A stretch of 64,000 nucleotides of DNA. Source: an uncultured Bacilli bacterium (GTDB lineage: Bacteria > Bacillota_I > Bacilli_A > RF39 > UBA660). Shown one piece after another: positions 44,094 through 52,481 of the stretch (its first letter is position 1; each line of letters opens with the position of its first letter). Location: assembly GCA_934085595.1 (NCBI GenBank), contig CAKOHK010000001.1:151180-215179 (forward strand). Direction: 5' to 3'. Made by a program: the position numbers and the translations under genes. Under the pieces are notes generated by a model. That model made no database searches. It was not told where the DNA came from and saw only the letters and a program-made list of their open reading frames with translations.

Positions 44094-44122
44094 ATATTAT
44101 CACATTTTTAATATCTATGCAA
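44094..44122 (-). promoter_or_regulatory. alaS promoter
   Basis: Minus-strand TTGCAT (44122-44117) and TAATAT (44099-44094), 17 bp apart, immediately upstream of the T-box. Confidence 0.65.
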
Positions 44123-44248
44123 GTACCCTATTTAATAACTATATACTTATAATATTTATCTATCATATCAAGATTATCTTTTCTCTTATCATTTAAATAT
44201 TAATTAATTAACACAATACCACATTTGAAGGGTTCTATCTTTATCTTT

Positions 44249-44370
44249 TTAATTAAACCAATTCCACTTATGAAAGAAATCTAAACTGCCCGAACTAATA
44301 ATTGAAACTACTATAGATATTATTAAAAATATAATAAATAATACTAAAGTTATAAATCTAGTATTTTCAT
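44249..44370 (-). pseudogene. frameshifted remnant of a roughly 39-aa membrane microprotein
   Basis: After a good ribosome site (AAGGA) the ATG at 44370 reads only six codons before TAA. One extra A in the A4 run after the ATG would open a 39-codon frame: KNTRF followed by a hydrophobic helix (ITLVLFIIFLISIVVSII) and SSGSLDFFHKWNWFN, ending at 44249. The composition is that of a single-pass microprotein. It lies in the spacer between the alaS promoter and the DUF1653 gene. Could be a sequencing error, a pseudogene or chance. Confidence 0.35.
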
Positions 44371-44393
44371 ATTTATTTCCTTAAATAATATTT

Positions 44394-44621
44394 TTAATCT
44401 CTAACACTTTTAATATTCTGTAGTTCAAAGCGATACTTTTGTCCATTCTTATTAACTTCTTCAGTAAACATATCATAAGGTCTACACCATAAACCATTGT
44501 CACCATATAACGCTCTATATATAACCATTACTTCTTCAGTCTCACTATTACGAGCTATATCCTCTACTAAATATAAGTCACCCTTAAAATGTCTATAAAT
44601 CCCTTTAACTTTAACTTCCAT
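44394..44621 (-). CDS. DUF1653 domain protein
   Basis: A 75-aa single-domain protein. VKGIYRHFKGDLYLVEDIARNSETEEVMVIYRALYGDNGLWCRPYDMF matches the DUF1653 pattern: Y-R-H-x-K-G, S-E-T, V-x-Y-x-A-L-Y-G, W-x-R-P, M-F. These small SH3-like domains are widespread and uncharacterised. Ribosome site GGAGG, 18 bp after the pepF stop on the same strand. Confidence 0.85.
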   Translation of the reverse strand: MEVKVKGIYRHFKGDLYLVEDIARNSETEEVMVIYRALYGDNGLWCRPYDMFTEEVNKNGQKYRFELQNIKSVRD

Positions 44622-44639
44622 AATTCCTCCAAAACATTA

Positions 44640-46385
44640 TTATTTATTATATAAAACTTTTTTAAGTTCTTCTATATCTTCAGCCATAACATTAAATCCT
44701 GACTGCATTACATCTGTATTTATTAAATTAATATTAAGTAGTTTTAATAAATCTAATGAATACATACTACTTCCAGCAGATAAAAAATTAATATAATCAG
44801 CAATTTCCAATTTTTTCTTATCAATAAGACTATCACAAACAGCACTTGCCATCAACAATCCCGTAGCGTACTTATACGGATAATAACTATGTCTATATAA
44901 ATGTCCAAGCCTACACCAGCCATTATTATCTACTTCTTCATATTTTACATTTCCATAATATTTTCTAATTATATTACCATACTTTTCACTTAGTACTTCT
45001 TTAGTTAATTCAATATTTCTCTTAGTATTATATAAATCATCTTCAAACTCAGTATACATAGTTTGTTTAAATACAGTTGTAAAATAATTTTCTATTTCTT
45101 TACTTAAATAAAATATCTCTTCTTCTTTACTTCTAGCATTCTTACGTAAATATCTATTTAATAATATTTCATTTATAATAGATGCTGTTTCTCCAACAAA
45201 TATAGTACTATCTTCGTACATAAAAGGTTGTTTCTTTTGAGATAAATAATAATTAACAATATGTCCTATTTCATGTATCATATTTTTTAAATCTACATAC
45301 GATCCTCTATAATTCATAAAAGAATATGTATTCCAAGAAAAAGTAATTGACTGATGTTTATTTTCATCTATTACTGCATCAATATGACCATCAAATAATA
45401 ATTTAACTACATCTATATACTCTTTTCCAAGAACACTAAGCGCATTTAAAATAATATTTTTAGCTTCATCTAAAGAATATTCTATTCTTAAATTACTATC
45501 AAAAGGTACATTAAAATCATATAAATATGCTTCATCTACTCCAAGCAAACTTGCTTTAATTTTTAAATATTCATGAGCAAGATTCAAATTATTATTTACA
45601 GTTTTAATTAACTCATTTATGATTCTCGAATTAATATTTTCTTCAAATAATATTTTTTCTAAAACAGAATCATATTCTTCTAAACTAGCATTTTCTATTC
45701 TATATCCATATATTTTATTTATAATATCAGCAAACCCATCTAATTCTTTTTGATTAGCTTCTCCTACTATAGAATATGCCTGTTTTCTCACATCTCTATC
45801 TCTAGAAGATAAATATTTAGCAAGATTAGATGATGTTAAAAGAATATCTTCTCCATCTATATTTATATATCCATATTTTATATCTCTAAGTATATTATTA
45901 TATCTAGATACTTCTTCACTTATATTAATATTATTATTTTTAATTTTTTCATTTATTTCATTAGACATTATATGTTTTTTTAATCTAAATAAATTACATA
46001 ATGAAAATCTATATGTTTCTAATTTAGGATTTTCATCTACAAATAATAAAACTTTATCTATTCCAAGGTTTAATATCATTCTATCAATAAACATAAGTTT
46101 CGTATTAACTTCACCATTAAACTCTTCAGCATCCTTTTTTAACTTAATACTTTCTTCATCATTAATATTCTTATAATATCTTAGTGACCCATATACTAAT
46201 ATATTATTACTCATTTCTTTAATTTTCCATTTTTCATCAAGTACTTCTTCTAACACACTTGCGTTCATTTCTACCTTTTCATATTTTTTAATATCTTCAA
46301 GTAATAATTTAGTTTTATCTATTTCAGCATAAAATGCTTCACTACTTTCAAATAATTCATCTAGATTCCATTCTAAACTTTCCAT
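44640..46385 (-). CDS. pepF: oligoendopeptidase F (M3 family)
   Basis: A 581-aa cytoplasmic zinc peptidase for 7-17-residue peptides. MIHEIGHIVNYYLS (about residues 366-379) has the HExxH zinc pair, and FVGETASIINEILL about 25 residues later gives the third ligand Glu, the PepF arrangement. N-terminal helical lid region and C-terminal YSYYPYKYATG-like element (RHSYYPYKYATGLLMA, about 500) are present. Length is near normal. It begins divergently from the gene at 46567. Confidence 0.93.
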   Translation of the reverse strand: MESLEWNLDELFESSEAFYAEIDKTKLLLEDIKKYEKVEMNASVLEEVLDEKWKIKEMSNNILVYGSLRYYKNINDEESIKLKKDAEEFNGEVNTKLMFIDRMILNLGIDKVLLFVDENPKLETYRFSLCNLFRLKKHIMSNEINEKIKNNNINISEEVSRYNNILRDIKYGYINIDGEDILLTSSNLAKYLSSRDRDVRKQAYSIVGEANQKELDGFADIINKIYGYRIENASLEEYDSVLEKILFEENINSRIINELIKTVNNNLNLAHEYLKIKASLLGVDEAYLYDFNVPFDSNLRIEYSLDEAKNIILNALSVLGKEYIDVVKLLFDGHIDAVIDENKHQSITFSWNTYSFMNYRGSYVDLKNMIHEIGHIVNYYLSQKKQPFMYEDSTIFVGETASIINEILLNRYLRKNARSKEEEIFYLSKEIENYFTTVFKQTMYTEFEDDLYNTKRNIELTKEVLSEKYGNIIRKYYGNVKYEEVDNNGWCRLGHLYRHSYYPYKYATGLLMASAVCDSLIDKKKLEIADYINFLSAGSSMYSLDLLKLLNINLINTDVMQSGFNVMAEDIEELKKVLYNK

Positions 46386-46505
46386 ACTACCCTCACTCTT
46401 ATCTAACTAATAACTATCCAAAGTATAGCATTTATATAAAACAAAAACAAGTATCATTAATTAGAGAATACTTATACTTTTCAGCACGAATTACAAAGAA
46501 ATACA

Positions 46506-46534
46506 TTGACAAATCGCAATAAATAAACTATAAT
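46506..46534 (+). promoter_or_regulatory. promoter of the two-gene unit 46567-47679
   Basis: Perfect TTGACA (46506-46511) and TATAAT (46529-46534) with a 17-bp spacer; one of the strongest consensus promoters in the window, followed by AAGGGAGAAA ahead of the ATG at 46567. Confidence 0.85.
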
Positions 46535-46566
46535 AACAAACAACATTTGAAGGGAGAAATATTATC

Positions 46567-47151
46567 ATGTATTTAAAAGAATTAGATTTAAAAGATGGAG
46601 TAAAATGTACTTGTGAAGTATGTAATGGAACCGGAGTTTTTAAAGGATATTCAGAAAAAGATGATATTGGTGTTTTATGTCATTATTGTAATGGTAAAGG
46701 CTATAATACTATGTATTCAAAAATGGACTCACACGATATTATGCTTGTAGAAGATGAAAAAAATAAAATCATTTACAAAGTTGTTGATGGTATTATTGAA
46801 GATAGTGTTACTTTATTTGATAAATTACAAATAAGAGATGATATTAAATATGTTATGTATGGAATTGGTAAAATAGTATCTACAGAATGTCTTTTCGCAC
46901 AAGGAGCAAATGAAATTAATCTTATGTCTTACAAAGAATTCATTAATGGAAAATATCCATTACCTTTAATGAGGTATACTTGTCCAAAATTTTTATCAGA
47001 AAACTATGGTAATGGCGAATTTGATAACGATTGTAAAGAGGGATATATGTTTGACTGTGAAAAGTTCGGAACACAAGAATGTTGGAAAAAGTTCTATGGT
47101 GAAGCTGAAAGTATAGAAGAAAAACAAGCTGTATTAGAAATGATCAGATAG
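46567..47151 (+). CDS. hypothetical protein with two DnaJ-type CxxCxGxG knuckles
   Basis: A 194-aa protein. Near the N-terminus CEVCNGTGVF and CHYCNGKGYN (about residues 17-42) are two zinc knuckles as in DnaJ, forming one zinc site. The middle lacks known motifs. The C-terminal half has more cysteines (RYTCPKF, NDCKEGYMFDCEKFGTQECW), possibly a second metal site. Strong promoter and ribosome site suggest high expression. It is followed 18 bp later by a gene on the same strand. Function unknown. Confidence 0.7.
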   Translation: MYLKELDLKDGVKCTCEVCNGTGVFKGYSEKDDIGVLCHYCNGKGYNTMYSKMDSHDIMLVEDEKNKIIYKVVDGIIEDSVTLFDKLQIRDDIKYVMYGIGKIVSTECLFAQGANEINLMSYKEFINGKYPLPLMRYTCPKFLSENYGNGEFDNDCKEGYMFDCEKFGTQECWKKFYGEAESIEEKQAVLEMIR

Positions 47152-47181
47152 TAGTTTATAAAAAGGGGGGTGAGATTTAAT

Positions 47182-47679
47182 ATGGATAAAGAAATAATAA
47201 AAGAAGAAGAACTAGATAATAAAAAAGTAATTTTAAGAACAATAAAAATAAATGATACTGAATATGGAAACATCATTTTACCACACTTAACAGATCTAGA
47301 ATTATTTGAAAGATATAAAAGAATTAAACCTATAGTAGTTTTTAATAGCTTATGTTACTATTTAAGAGATTATTCATTAAAAGAATTAAGAGGTCAATCA
47401 TATCTATGGAATGCTCATAATGACATAAGAAACAAAGTAGACTTATCAAATACAGAAATTCTAATGGATTTCTCATGTTATCATACTTATGGATATTACG
47501 GTTTATTTAAACCTTCTATTGCAGAAGTTTTAGAACAATTTCCAGATGAAGTTTTAGAAGAAGCAAACGCATTTTACGTGTTATCACATCCAGAAGATAT
47601 TAGAGATTTAAACTTAGAAAAAAAAATTACTGAAGCAGGATGTCATCATTCAAGAGTTAGAGCACTAGTTATAAAATAA
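47182..47679 (+). CDS. hypothetical protein, partner of 46567
   Basis: A 165-aa soluble protein I do not recognise. Features: NIILPHLTDLELFERYKRI (about 26-45), an aromatic middle (SCYHTYGYYGLFKPSIAEVLEQFP, about 95-118) and FYVLSHPEDIRDLNLEKKITEAGCHHSRVRAL at the end, where a CHH group could bind metal. An upstream GTG at 47170 is possible; the ATG at 47182 is better spaced from the GGGGGGTGA ribosome site. Co-transcribed with the zinc-knuckle gene. Confidence 0.65.
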   Translation: MDKEIIKEEELDNKKVILRTIKINDTEYGNIILPHLTDLELFERYKRIKPIVVFNSLCYYLRDYSLKELRGQSYLWNAHNDIRNKVDLSNTEILMDFSCYHTYGYYGLFKPSIAEVLEQFPDEVLEEANAFYVLSHPEDIRDLNLEKKITEAGCHHSRVRALVIK

Positions 47680-47686
47680 CATAAGC

Positions 47687-47718
47687 AAAAACACACTTTA
47701 GCATTAGTGTGTTTTTTT
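47687..47718. terminator. terminator between converging genes
   Basis: AACACACT-TTAGCATT-AGTGTGTT followed by a T7 run on the plus strand, with A-rich flank on the other side; the S41 peptidase gene ends in its right flank. Confidence 0.8.
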
Positions 47719-48874
47719 ACAAACTCTTTTCATTCTCCATACTCAAAGCGTATTCAAGCACATTATCAATTCCATTCAAATAATCTTCCTTACTCTGCTC
47801 TATATAAACGTCAGGCATAAAAATAACAGGTGTAATAAACTCATCTCTTACTTCAGATTTATATTCTTCTTTTGAAGAAGCACTCCACTCATAATTAGGA
47901 GCAAAGAAACAAGAAGACGAAGAAAAACGATAACCATTATATTCTATCCAATCTGAATTACCATAGCAATTTAAAGGTGTTGATATCCCAGTTCCAATAG
48001 TAATTGCTCCAAGTTTTATTAAATCTACAAGTAGAGATTTACCAGAAGAAAACACTCTATAATCAGTCAAACATATTATTCTTTTTTTAGTCTTAATAAT
48101 AAAATCAATTAAAGGTTTATTAAGCCCAGAATTACCACCAGTATTACCTCTTATATCTACAATTATTGTATCTATTTCTGATAAATCAAGTTTACTTATT
48201 TCACTCATCATATTCTCAATATTACTTTTAAACTTATTTTGAACAGAAGAATAATTAATAATTAATTTCTTATCTTTAACACCATAAGTTCCAACATTTC
48301 CATAAGCAAATATATCCCAATCAAACATTTCTTCTTCACTATATTCTTCATCTTTTTTAAACTCTCTAGTAATTATTCTACCATCAGTTTTTTTAAAACT
48401 CATAACTAAAGAATCAGCACCTCTAAACATAGGTATTCCAAACATTTTTTTCTTATTAAATAGTGCCTTCTCAAGTTCATATATTCTTTTCTCTTCAGTT
48501 CCATAAGTAATGACATCATCTAATTGATCTAATACATCTTTTATATCATACCCATTTATAGATATTAATTCATAACCCTTTAAATTATCAGGATAGTTTA
48601 TAATAACATCTTCACCAAATATTCTAAAGTTCATCGGTATCATTTTAACATCTTCATACTTACTATGAGCATCCACTTCACCACATAATCTCTTTAAAAT
48701 AACATTCATCAAATAATTAAAAGAATAATCATCATTTATATCTTGATTAGAAACTATATTATTATAAAGTTTATCTAACTCACTTTCACTAATCTCATGC
48801 CATGGATTTACATGTTTATTTTTATAATGATTTATAAATACATCATACATTTCTTTATATTTAATAGAAATCAT
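47717..48874 (-). CDS. S41-family peptidase-like protein
   Basis: A 385-aa protein with the tail-specific protease core. IIVDIRGNTGGNSGLNKPLIDFI (about residues 235-257) and LTDYRVFSSGKSLLVDLI (about 268-285) match the crotonase-like S41 motifs, with Ser in the FSSG position. KGYELISINGYDIKDVLDQL (about 98-117) looks like a PDZ-like segment. No signal peptide, unlike most CtpA proteins, so it may act in the cytoplasm or be a nonsecreted variant. Single gene. Confidence 0.75.
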   Translation of the reverse strand: MISIKYKEMYDVFINHYKNKHVNPWHEISESELDKLYNNIVSNQDINDDYSFNYLMNVILKRLCGEVDAHSKYEDVKMIPMNFRIFGEDVIINYPDNLKGYELISINGYDIKDVLDQLDDVITYGTEEKRIYELEKALFNKKKMFGIPMFRGADSLVMSFKKTDGRIITREFKKDEEYSEEEMFDWDIFAYGNVGTYGVKDKKLIINYSSVQNKFKSNIENMMSEISKLDLSEIDTIIVDIRGNTGGNSGLNKPLIDFIIKTKKRIICLTDYRVFSSGKSLLVDLIKLGAITIGTGISTPLNCYGNSDWIEYNGYRFSSSSCFFAPNYEWSASSKEEYKSEVRDEFITPVIFMPDVYIEQSKEDYLNGIDNVLEYALSMENEKSL

Positions 48875-48975
48875 AACTTACCTCTTCAATGATATTATAT
48901 CACATAAAAGAACTTTATAATAAAGTCCTTACTCTTATCACTATCATTATATTAATAGCCTTCAAATTACAATAA

Positions 48976-49197
48976 CTATCTTCTTCCATTTTGTTGAAAT
49001 TGCTTTAAGGTATAATCTTCATAACTCATTGTTTTTTGATTTGCATATGCTCTTTGATTTTCATTATATTCTTTTAAAACACCTGTAGTCACAACTGCTC
49101 TACCATAAGCATCTTCATTAAAGCCACAAACAACTCTACTTTTTTCTGCTTGATATGCTTGTTTCTTTAATAACAATAAATATTCTTTTTCTGTCAT
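48976..49197 (-). CDS. small hypothetical protein
   Basis: A 73-aa soluble protein beginning TEKEYLLLLKKQAYQAEKS with a helical N-terminus and a Gln/Asn-rich tail (QRAYANQKTMSYEDYTLKQFQQNGRR). Two ATGs are close together; that at 49197 has AAAGGAG six bases upstream. Not recognised. Confidence 0.55.
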   Translation of the reverse strand: MTEKEYLLLLKKQAYQAEKSRVVCGFNEDAYGRAVVTTGVLKEYNENQRAYANQKTMSYEDYTLKQFQQNGRR

Positions 49198-49268
49198 ATG
49201 CATCTCCTTTAACTGTTTTATATTATATCAAAACTATGGTAGGTGTCAACTTTCAAAAAAGCTATTCT

Positions 49269-49631
49269 TTATACATTTTTAGGAACTAATTCTTTTTTAA
49301 TTTCATTTTTATTATTTCTAAGTTTCCACCAAAAACATCTAATAAAATCAAAATCATATAAAACTTTTAATACCTCTATTGGAAGAAAATCTAAGTTATA
49401 ACTACAACTATTAGATGGTATAATTACTTCTCCAATTACTTTAAAATCACCATAACTTAATGATTCAGAAGTGACTATAATATCTAAGTTTCTTTTATTA
49501 AACTCTTTTTGTAAAAAATAACCAAATTGATTAAGTTCTGATATTGTAATATATCCTTCATTAAAAATATGCTTCTTTGATTCAATAAGTGATATTGCTA
49601 CATATCCGTTTCCTAAAAAATAAGTATTCAT
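49269..49631 (-). CDS. hypothetical protein
   Basis: A 120-aa protein, mixed alpha/beta, with an aromatic segment near the end (VLYDFDFIRCFWWKLRNN) and a basic tail. A ribosome site (GGAGG) precedes the ATG. No recognised domain. It is the last gene before the accessory stretch. Confidence 0.55.
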   Translation of the reverse strand: MNTYFLGNGYVAISLIESKKHIFNEGYITISELNQFGYFLQKEFNKRNLDIIVTSESLSYGDFKVIGEVIIPSNSCSYNLDFLPIEVLKVLYDFDFIRCFWWKLRNNKNEIKKELVPKNV

Positions 49632-49843
49632 AAAACCTCCTTCATAAAATATATATTAGCTAACATTTATTATTTATTATTTTTTTACATAAGCACCATT
49701 ACTGATTACTTCTCTGCCCAAGAAATCCAGTACTTAACATACAATTAGAACATTCGCACAAATAATGCTTGGTTCGATGTACCTTAAAGGTCTTCTAACA
49801 ATATCATATCATTTTTTTACAGATTTACAACAAATTATCACTT

Positions 49844-49915
49844 ATAAAAATTTAAAAAGCCTAAGGCTTCTAAAGTTTCATAGGCACTTTTCAATATATA
49901 ATATTGCATTATTTA
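49844..49915. repeat. repeat X, copy 1
   Basis: Starts ATAAAAATTT, contains GGCTTC and TTTCATAGGCAC, ends near ATTATTTA. It matches 52341-52420 over about 75 bases with roughly three quarters identity by eye. No coding frame. Confidence 0.65.
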
Positions 49916-49917
49916 AA

Positions 49918-49980
49918 ACAAAAAAGCAAGTCAGACGCATCTAACTTGCTCAGATGGGATCCGAAGATACACCATCGCCA
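49918..49980 (-). ncRNA. two-hairpin structured RNA or strong terminator next to the Abi_2 gene
   Basis: On the minus strand the first hairpin GATGG-TGT-ATC-TTCG-GAT-C-CCATC (49976-49953) has a UUCG loop. The second, GCAAGTTAGA-TGCG-TCTGACTTGC (49949-49926), has ten pairs with one G-U and a UNCG-class loop, then T6. This is stronger than a typical terminator here and lies 23-110 bp after the Abi_2 stop. Abi_2-family genes are known to have a conserved RNA (abiF motif) nearby; whether this is one needs a covariance search. Confidence 0.6.
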
Positions 49981-50028
49981 TTCACATTTATAATATACCA
50001 TAATTGCAAAAATTATGCAATAATTCGA

Positions 50029-51003
50029 TCAACTTTTTATAAATTTTCGTAAAGCTGATAATTTATTCTTTGTATCAGAATATATAATCTTATTATAAAT
50101 ACTAATGGAAATCTTATTTCTAAACTCCTCAATAATTTTTTCATAATCATTTACAAATTTATTAATTTCAGTTTTAGTAATTCCATACTTTTTTAATAAA
50201 ACTGAAATAATAAGAACATAATCAGTAATTGTATTAAAATCTATTCCAGTACAACATATTTCATTTTCTAGATATTTAGATAATTTAGTATCAATTTGCC
50301 CGTCTTTAAATCTCACATCAAAAACTACATCATTATGTGCAATTGAATTTCTTAATGATTTAATTAAATACATAATCTTTTCAGGAAATTTAGCATTAGT
50401 ATCAAATGCAATATTTATATTCATTTCTTTATCAATTTTATTTCTAACTTTAAATTCTAAACTTTTAATTAAATCCGCAAACGTTCCTAATGTAATTATT
50501 TCAAATATACCCCAAATTGGAACATATCTATCTTTTGAATAAAAATGACTAACAATTTTATTTTCATTATTATAACTTCTAGATAAAGAAGAATAAATAC
50601 TATTTTGTACTGATAATCTTTGCTTCATTTTCTTTTTATATTCTTCGCTAGTATTACTATTTCTATAATCAGTCATACCATTTTCATAAATAACATTAAA
50701 TTCATCAGTTTTATACTCTTCAACTAACATTTGAAGTACAATATTTTTTGAAATCGTTTCTATTTGCATTATTTGTGGATATAATAAACTTTTTAACTTA
50801 GAGTCAAAATCAACTATTGAAACTATTTCATCAAAACTAGATAAATTTATTCTATTTTGTGTATTATTAATGTATCTATAACCCTTATAACCATGATAAT
50901 AACCTATATTTCTTAAACTCTTTTTATCTTTAGTACCTCCAATAGAAATATTATGCTTTTTTCTTAAATATATCATTAAAGCATTTGTTGTTCTAACTTT
51001 CAT
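50029..51003 (-). CDS. Abi_2-family (AbiD/AbiF-like) HEPN abortive-infection protein
   Basis: A 324-aa protein of the Abi_2 family. Early KHNISIGGTKDKKSLRNIGYYHGYKGYRYI (residues about 15-45) is the family N-terminus, and IKSLRNSIAHNDVVFD (about 213-228) holds the RNxxAH HEPN motif, usually an RNase active site. FYSKDRYVPIWGIFEIITLGTFADL (split about 150-180) is also typical. Known members stop phage growth by killing or arresting the host. A GTG at 51015 is possible; the ATG at 51003 has GAGGTG at good distance. It stands with structured RNAs on both sides. Confidence 0.88.
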   Translation of the reverse strand: MKVRTTNALMIYLRKKHNISIGGTKDKKSLRNIGYYHGYKGYRYINNTQNRINLSSFDEIVSIVDFDSKLKSLLYPQIMQIETISKNIVLQMLVEEYKTDEFNVIYENGMTDYRNSNTSEEYKKKMKQRLSVQNSIYSSLSRSYNNENKIVSHFYSKDRYVPIWGIFEIITLGTFADLIKSLEFKVRNKIDKEMNINIAFDTNAKFPEKIMYLIKSLRNSIAHNDVVFDVRFKDGQIDTKLSKYLENEICCTGIDFNTITDYVLIISVLLKKYGITKTEINKFVNDYEKIIEEFRNKISISIYNKIIYSDTKNKLSALRKFIKS

Positions 51004-51032
51004 TTTTATATTCACCTCATTTCTACATATAG

Positions 51033-51087
51033 AAAAAGAGCAAAATAAATCTTATTCCTAATAAGTCACTACTTGCCCTTATTTTTT
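51033..51087 (-). terminator. element R, copy a: conserved terminator-like hairpin
   Basis: Minus-strand AAATAAGGGCAAGTAGTGAC opens a hairpin: outer AAGGGC/GCTCTT, inner CTTATT-AGG-AATAAG, then TTTTTC. It begins five bases after the stop of the gene at 51093 and is nearly the same as 52578-52633, including unpaired parts. Confidence 0.7.
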
Positions 51088-51092
51088 CTTAT

Positions 51093-51941
51093 TTAAATAT
51101 ATTTAATATTATTTCTGATATTTATGTTTGGTATTCTTCTAACAAGAGTTTTCTGTAATTCTGTTTTTTCTCTACAAAAAGCTAAAGAATGCTGATTTTT
51201 TTCATCTTCAAAATCTTTATCTGTTAATCCATAATCATCTAATAATAACTCATGAAACGTTTTTGTAATTTCTATTTCTTTTTTATCATCATCAGTTAAT
51301 TCTTTTTTTGCATCTAACTGATTAAACTTTTCTTCATATGCTCTTATTTTTCGAGCATGTTCAAAATCCCATTGTGGAGCAGGTCCACCATAAGTATTAG
51401 GTCTAGAATGATATGGATTTCTCTCATCGTATAATCTATCTAATTCACTTATTACTCGCATCAATTCTGCTTCCCTATGTTCTTTACTATCGATAGTTTG
51501 AAATAAAGAAATATTACCTATTTTCATTGTTTTATAACCACTCGGTATTTTTGAACTAAAGCCCATAGGACCTTCATGATAATCAAAGTCAAATAATTTA
51601 AAGCTTCTTTCTTCGCCTAATGAAGCATATACTTCTAATCCTTCAATATCATCATTATCATCAGATATTTCAAGCTCTGATTCATTTTGTTTAAATATGT
51701 TTAATGCCCTATTATAAATATTATACATTGCTATTCTTTTATATACTTCTAATTCTGATATAGCAGCTCTATCATTATCACTAATGTACTCTCTGATAAC
51801 TGAAAATTCCAAATCTATTAAAGACTTTAAATAGTTAATCATTGAAACATTTAGTATTCCCTTATAACCTTTCAAAAGTTCAATTAATTCTTCCCTAGTG
51901 TTTATTTTATTCCAATTCTCATTCATTTGCATTATTTCCAT
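51093..51941 (-). CDS. unknown accessory protein 1
   Basis: A 282-aa soluble protein I do not recognise. The N-terminal half is helical (EELIELLKGYKGILNVSMINYLKSLIDLEFSVI). The middle has a Gly/Pro stretch (FDYHEGPMGFSSKIPSGY). DERNPYHSRPNTYGGPAPQWDFEHARKIRAYEEKF (about 190-225) is followed by a charged coil. The start at 51941 follows GGGAGGTTTAAAA, the same leader as in the gene at 52637-53836. It is framed upstream by structured repeat Y copy 1 and downstream by element R. A defence role is only suggested by the neighbourhood. Confidence 0.65.
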   Translation of the reverse strand: MEIMQMNENWNKINTREELIELLKGYKGILNVSMINYLKSLIDLEFSVIREYISDNDRAAISELEVYKRIAMYNIYNRALNIFKQNESELEISDDNDDIEGLEVYASLGEERSFKLFDFDYHEGPMGFSSKIPSGYKTMKIGNISLFQTIDSKEHREAELMRVISELDRLYDERNPYHSRPNTYGGPAPQWDFEHARKIRAYEEKFNQLDAKKELTDDDKKEIEITKTFHELLLDDYGLTDKDFEDEKNQHSLAFCREKTELQKTLVRRIPNINIRNNIKYI

Positions 51942-52240
51942 TTTTAAACCTCCCTTCATCTAATCATTTATTATAGCATAATTTTTATAATTTGAAACAA
52001 AAATTGTTTTTTTGAGTATTATCTTTCAAAAGTTAGGTTTTAAATAGTTTTTCTTGTTTCAGATAATTTAATCTTATTATTTAAATTTTAAATAAACATC
52101 TCGTTAGAATAATCAAAAGATATAAAGATAATATTATTAATTATAATTCTATGTGGTTCTAGATAAGTAAGATTGGTCTTATCAATACCCCTCAAATCAC
52201 CATTAATAACAATTGGCTTAACTCTACAAAACCATAAAAA

Positions 52241-52350
52241 GTTCAAGTAGATTTTCCTATGGTGTCCTAAGGAAAGAAGTAAAACAACTTTTAAGCAACA
52301 TTTAATAGTTAGTAATAAAATAAACTAATACAAATATATCATAAAAATTT
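52241..52350. repeat. structured repeat Y, copy 1
   Basis: About 100 bp matching 54001-54100 at around four fifths identity by eye, with shared cores TATGGTG, AAGAAGT, ACAACTT and ATAGTTAGTAATAA. The inner hairpin AGAAGT/ACTTTT is kept but the outer stem present in copy 2 is lost. It lies about 300 bp 5' of the gene at 51093-51941. Confidence 0.7.
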
Positions 52351-52420
52351 ATAAAATGAAAAAGACCTAGGGCTTCAAAAGTTTTATAGGCACATTTTAA
52401 CAAATAATATACACTATTTA
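52341..52420. repeat. repeat X, copy 2
   Basis: Partner of 49844-49915: ATAAAAATTT start, AGGGCTTCAAAAGTTTTATA and GGCAC core, ACTATTTA end. It abuts repeat Y copy 1. Non-coding. Confidence 0.65.
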
Positions 52421-52481
52421 TTGATAATTTATAGTTAAGTATCAATTTTATTGTTAGTTTTATCACTAGTTTTATCTTTAT

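Larger units (their letters stand above)
49632..50002. other. non-coding stretch with structured elements downstream of the Abi_2 gene
   Basis: About 370 bp without a credible gene. It holds, in order: a block at 49744-49798 whose ends pair (TTAGAA/TTCTAA) with inner short hairpins; the repeat X1 at 49844-49915; and the strongly folded RNA at 49918-49980. The sequence is less AT-biased than ordinary spacers, which points to functional RNA rather than decayed genes. Confidence 0.5.

Noticed and set aside
51033..51087. Small protein gene between the Abi_2 gene and its upstream neighbour
   Set aside because: No frame with a start and ribosome site; the region is a hairpin with a T tract and a near-identical copy at 52578-52633.
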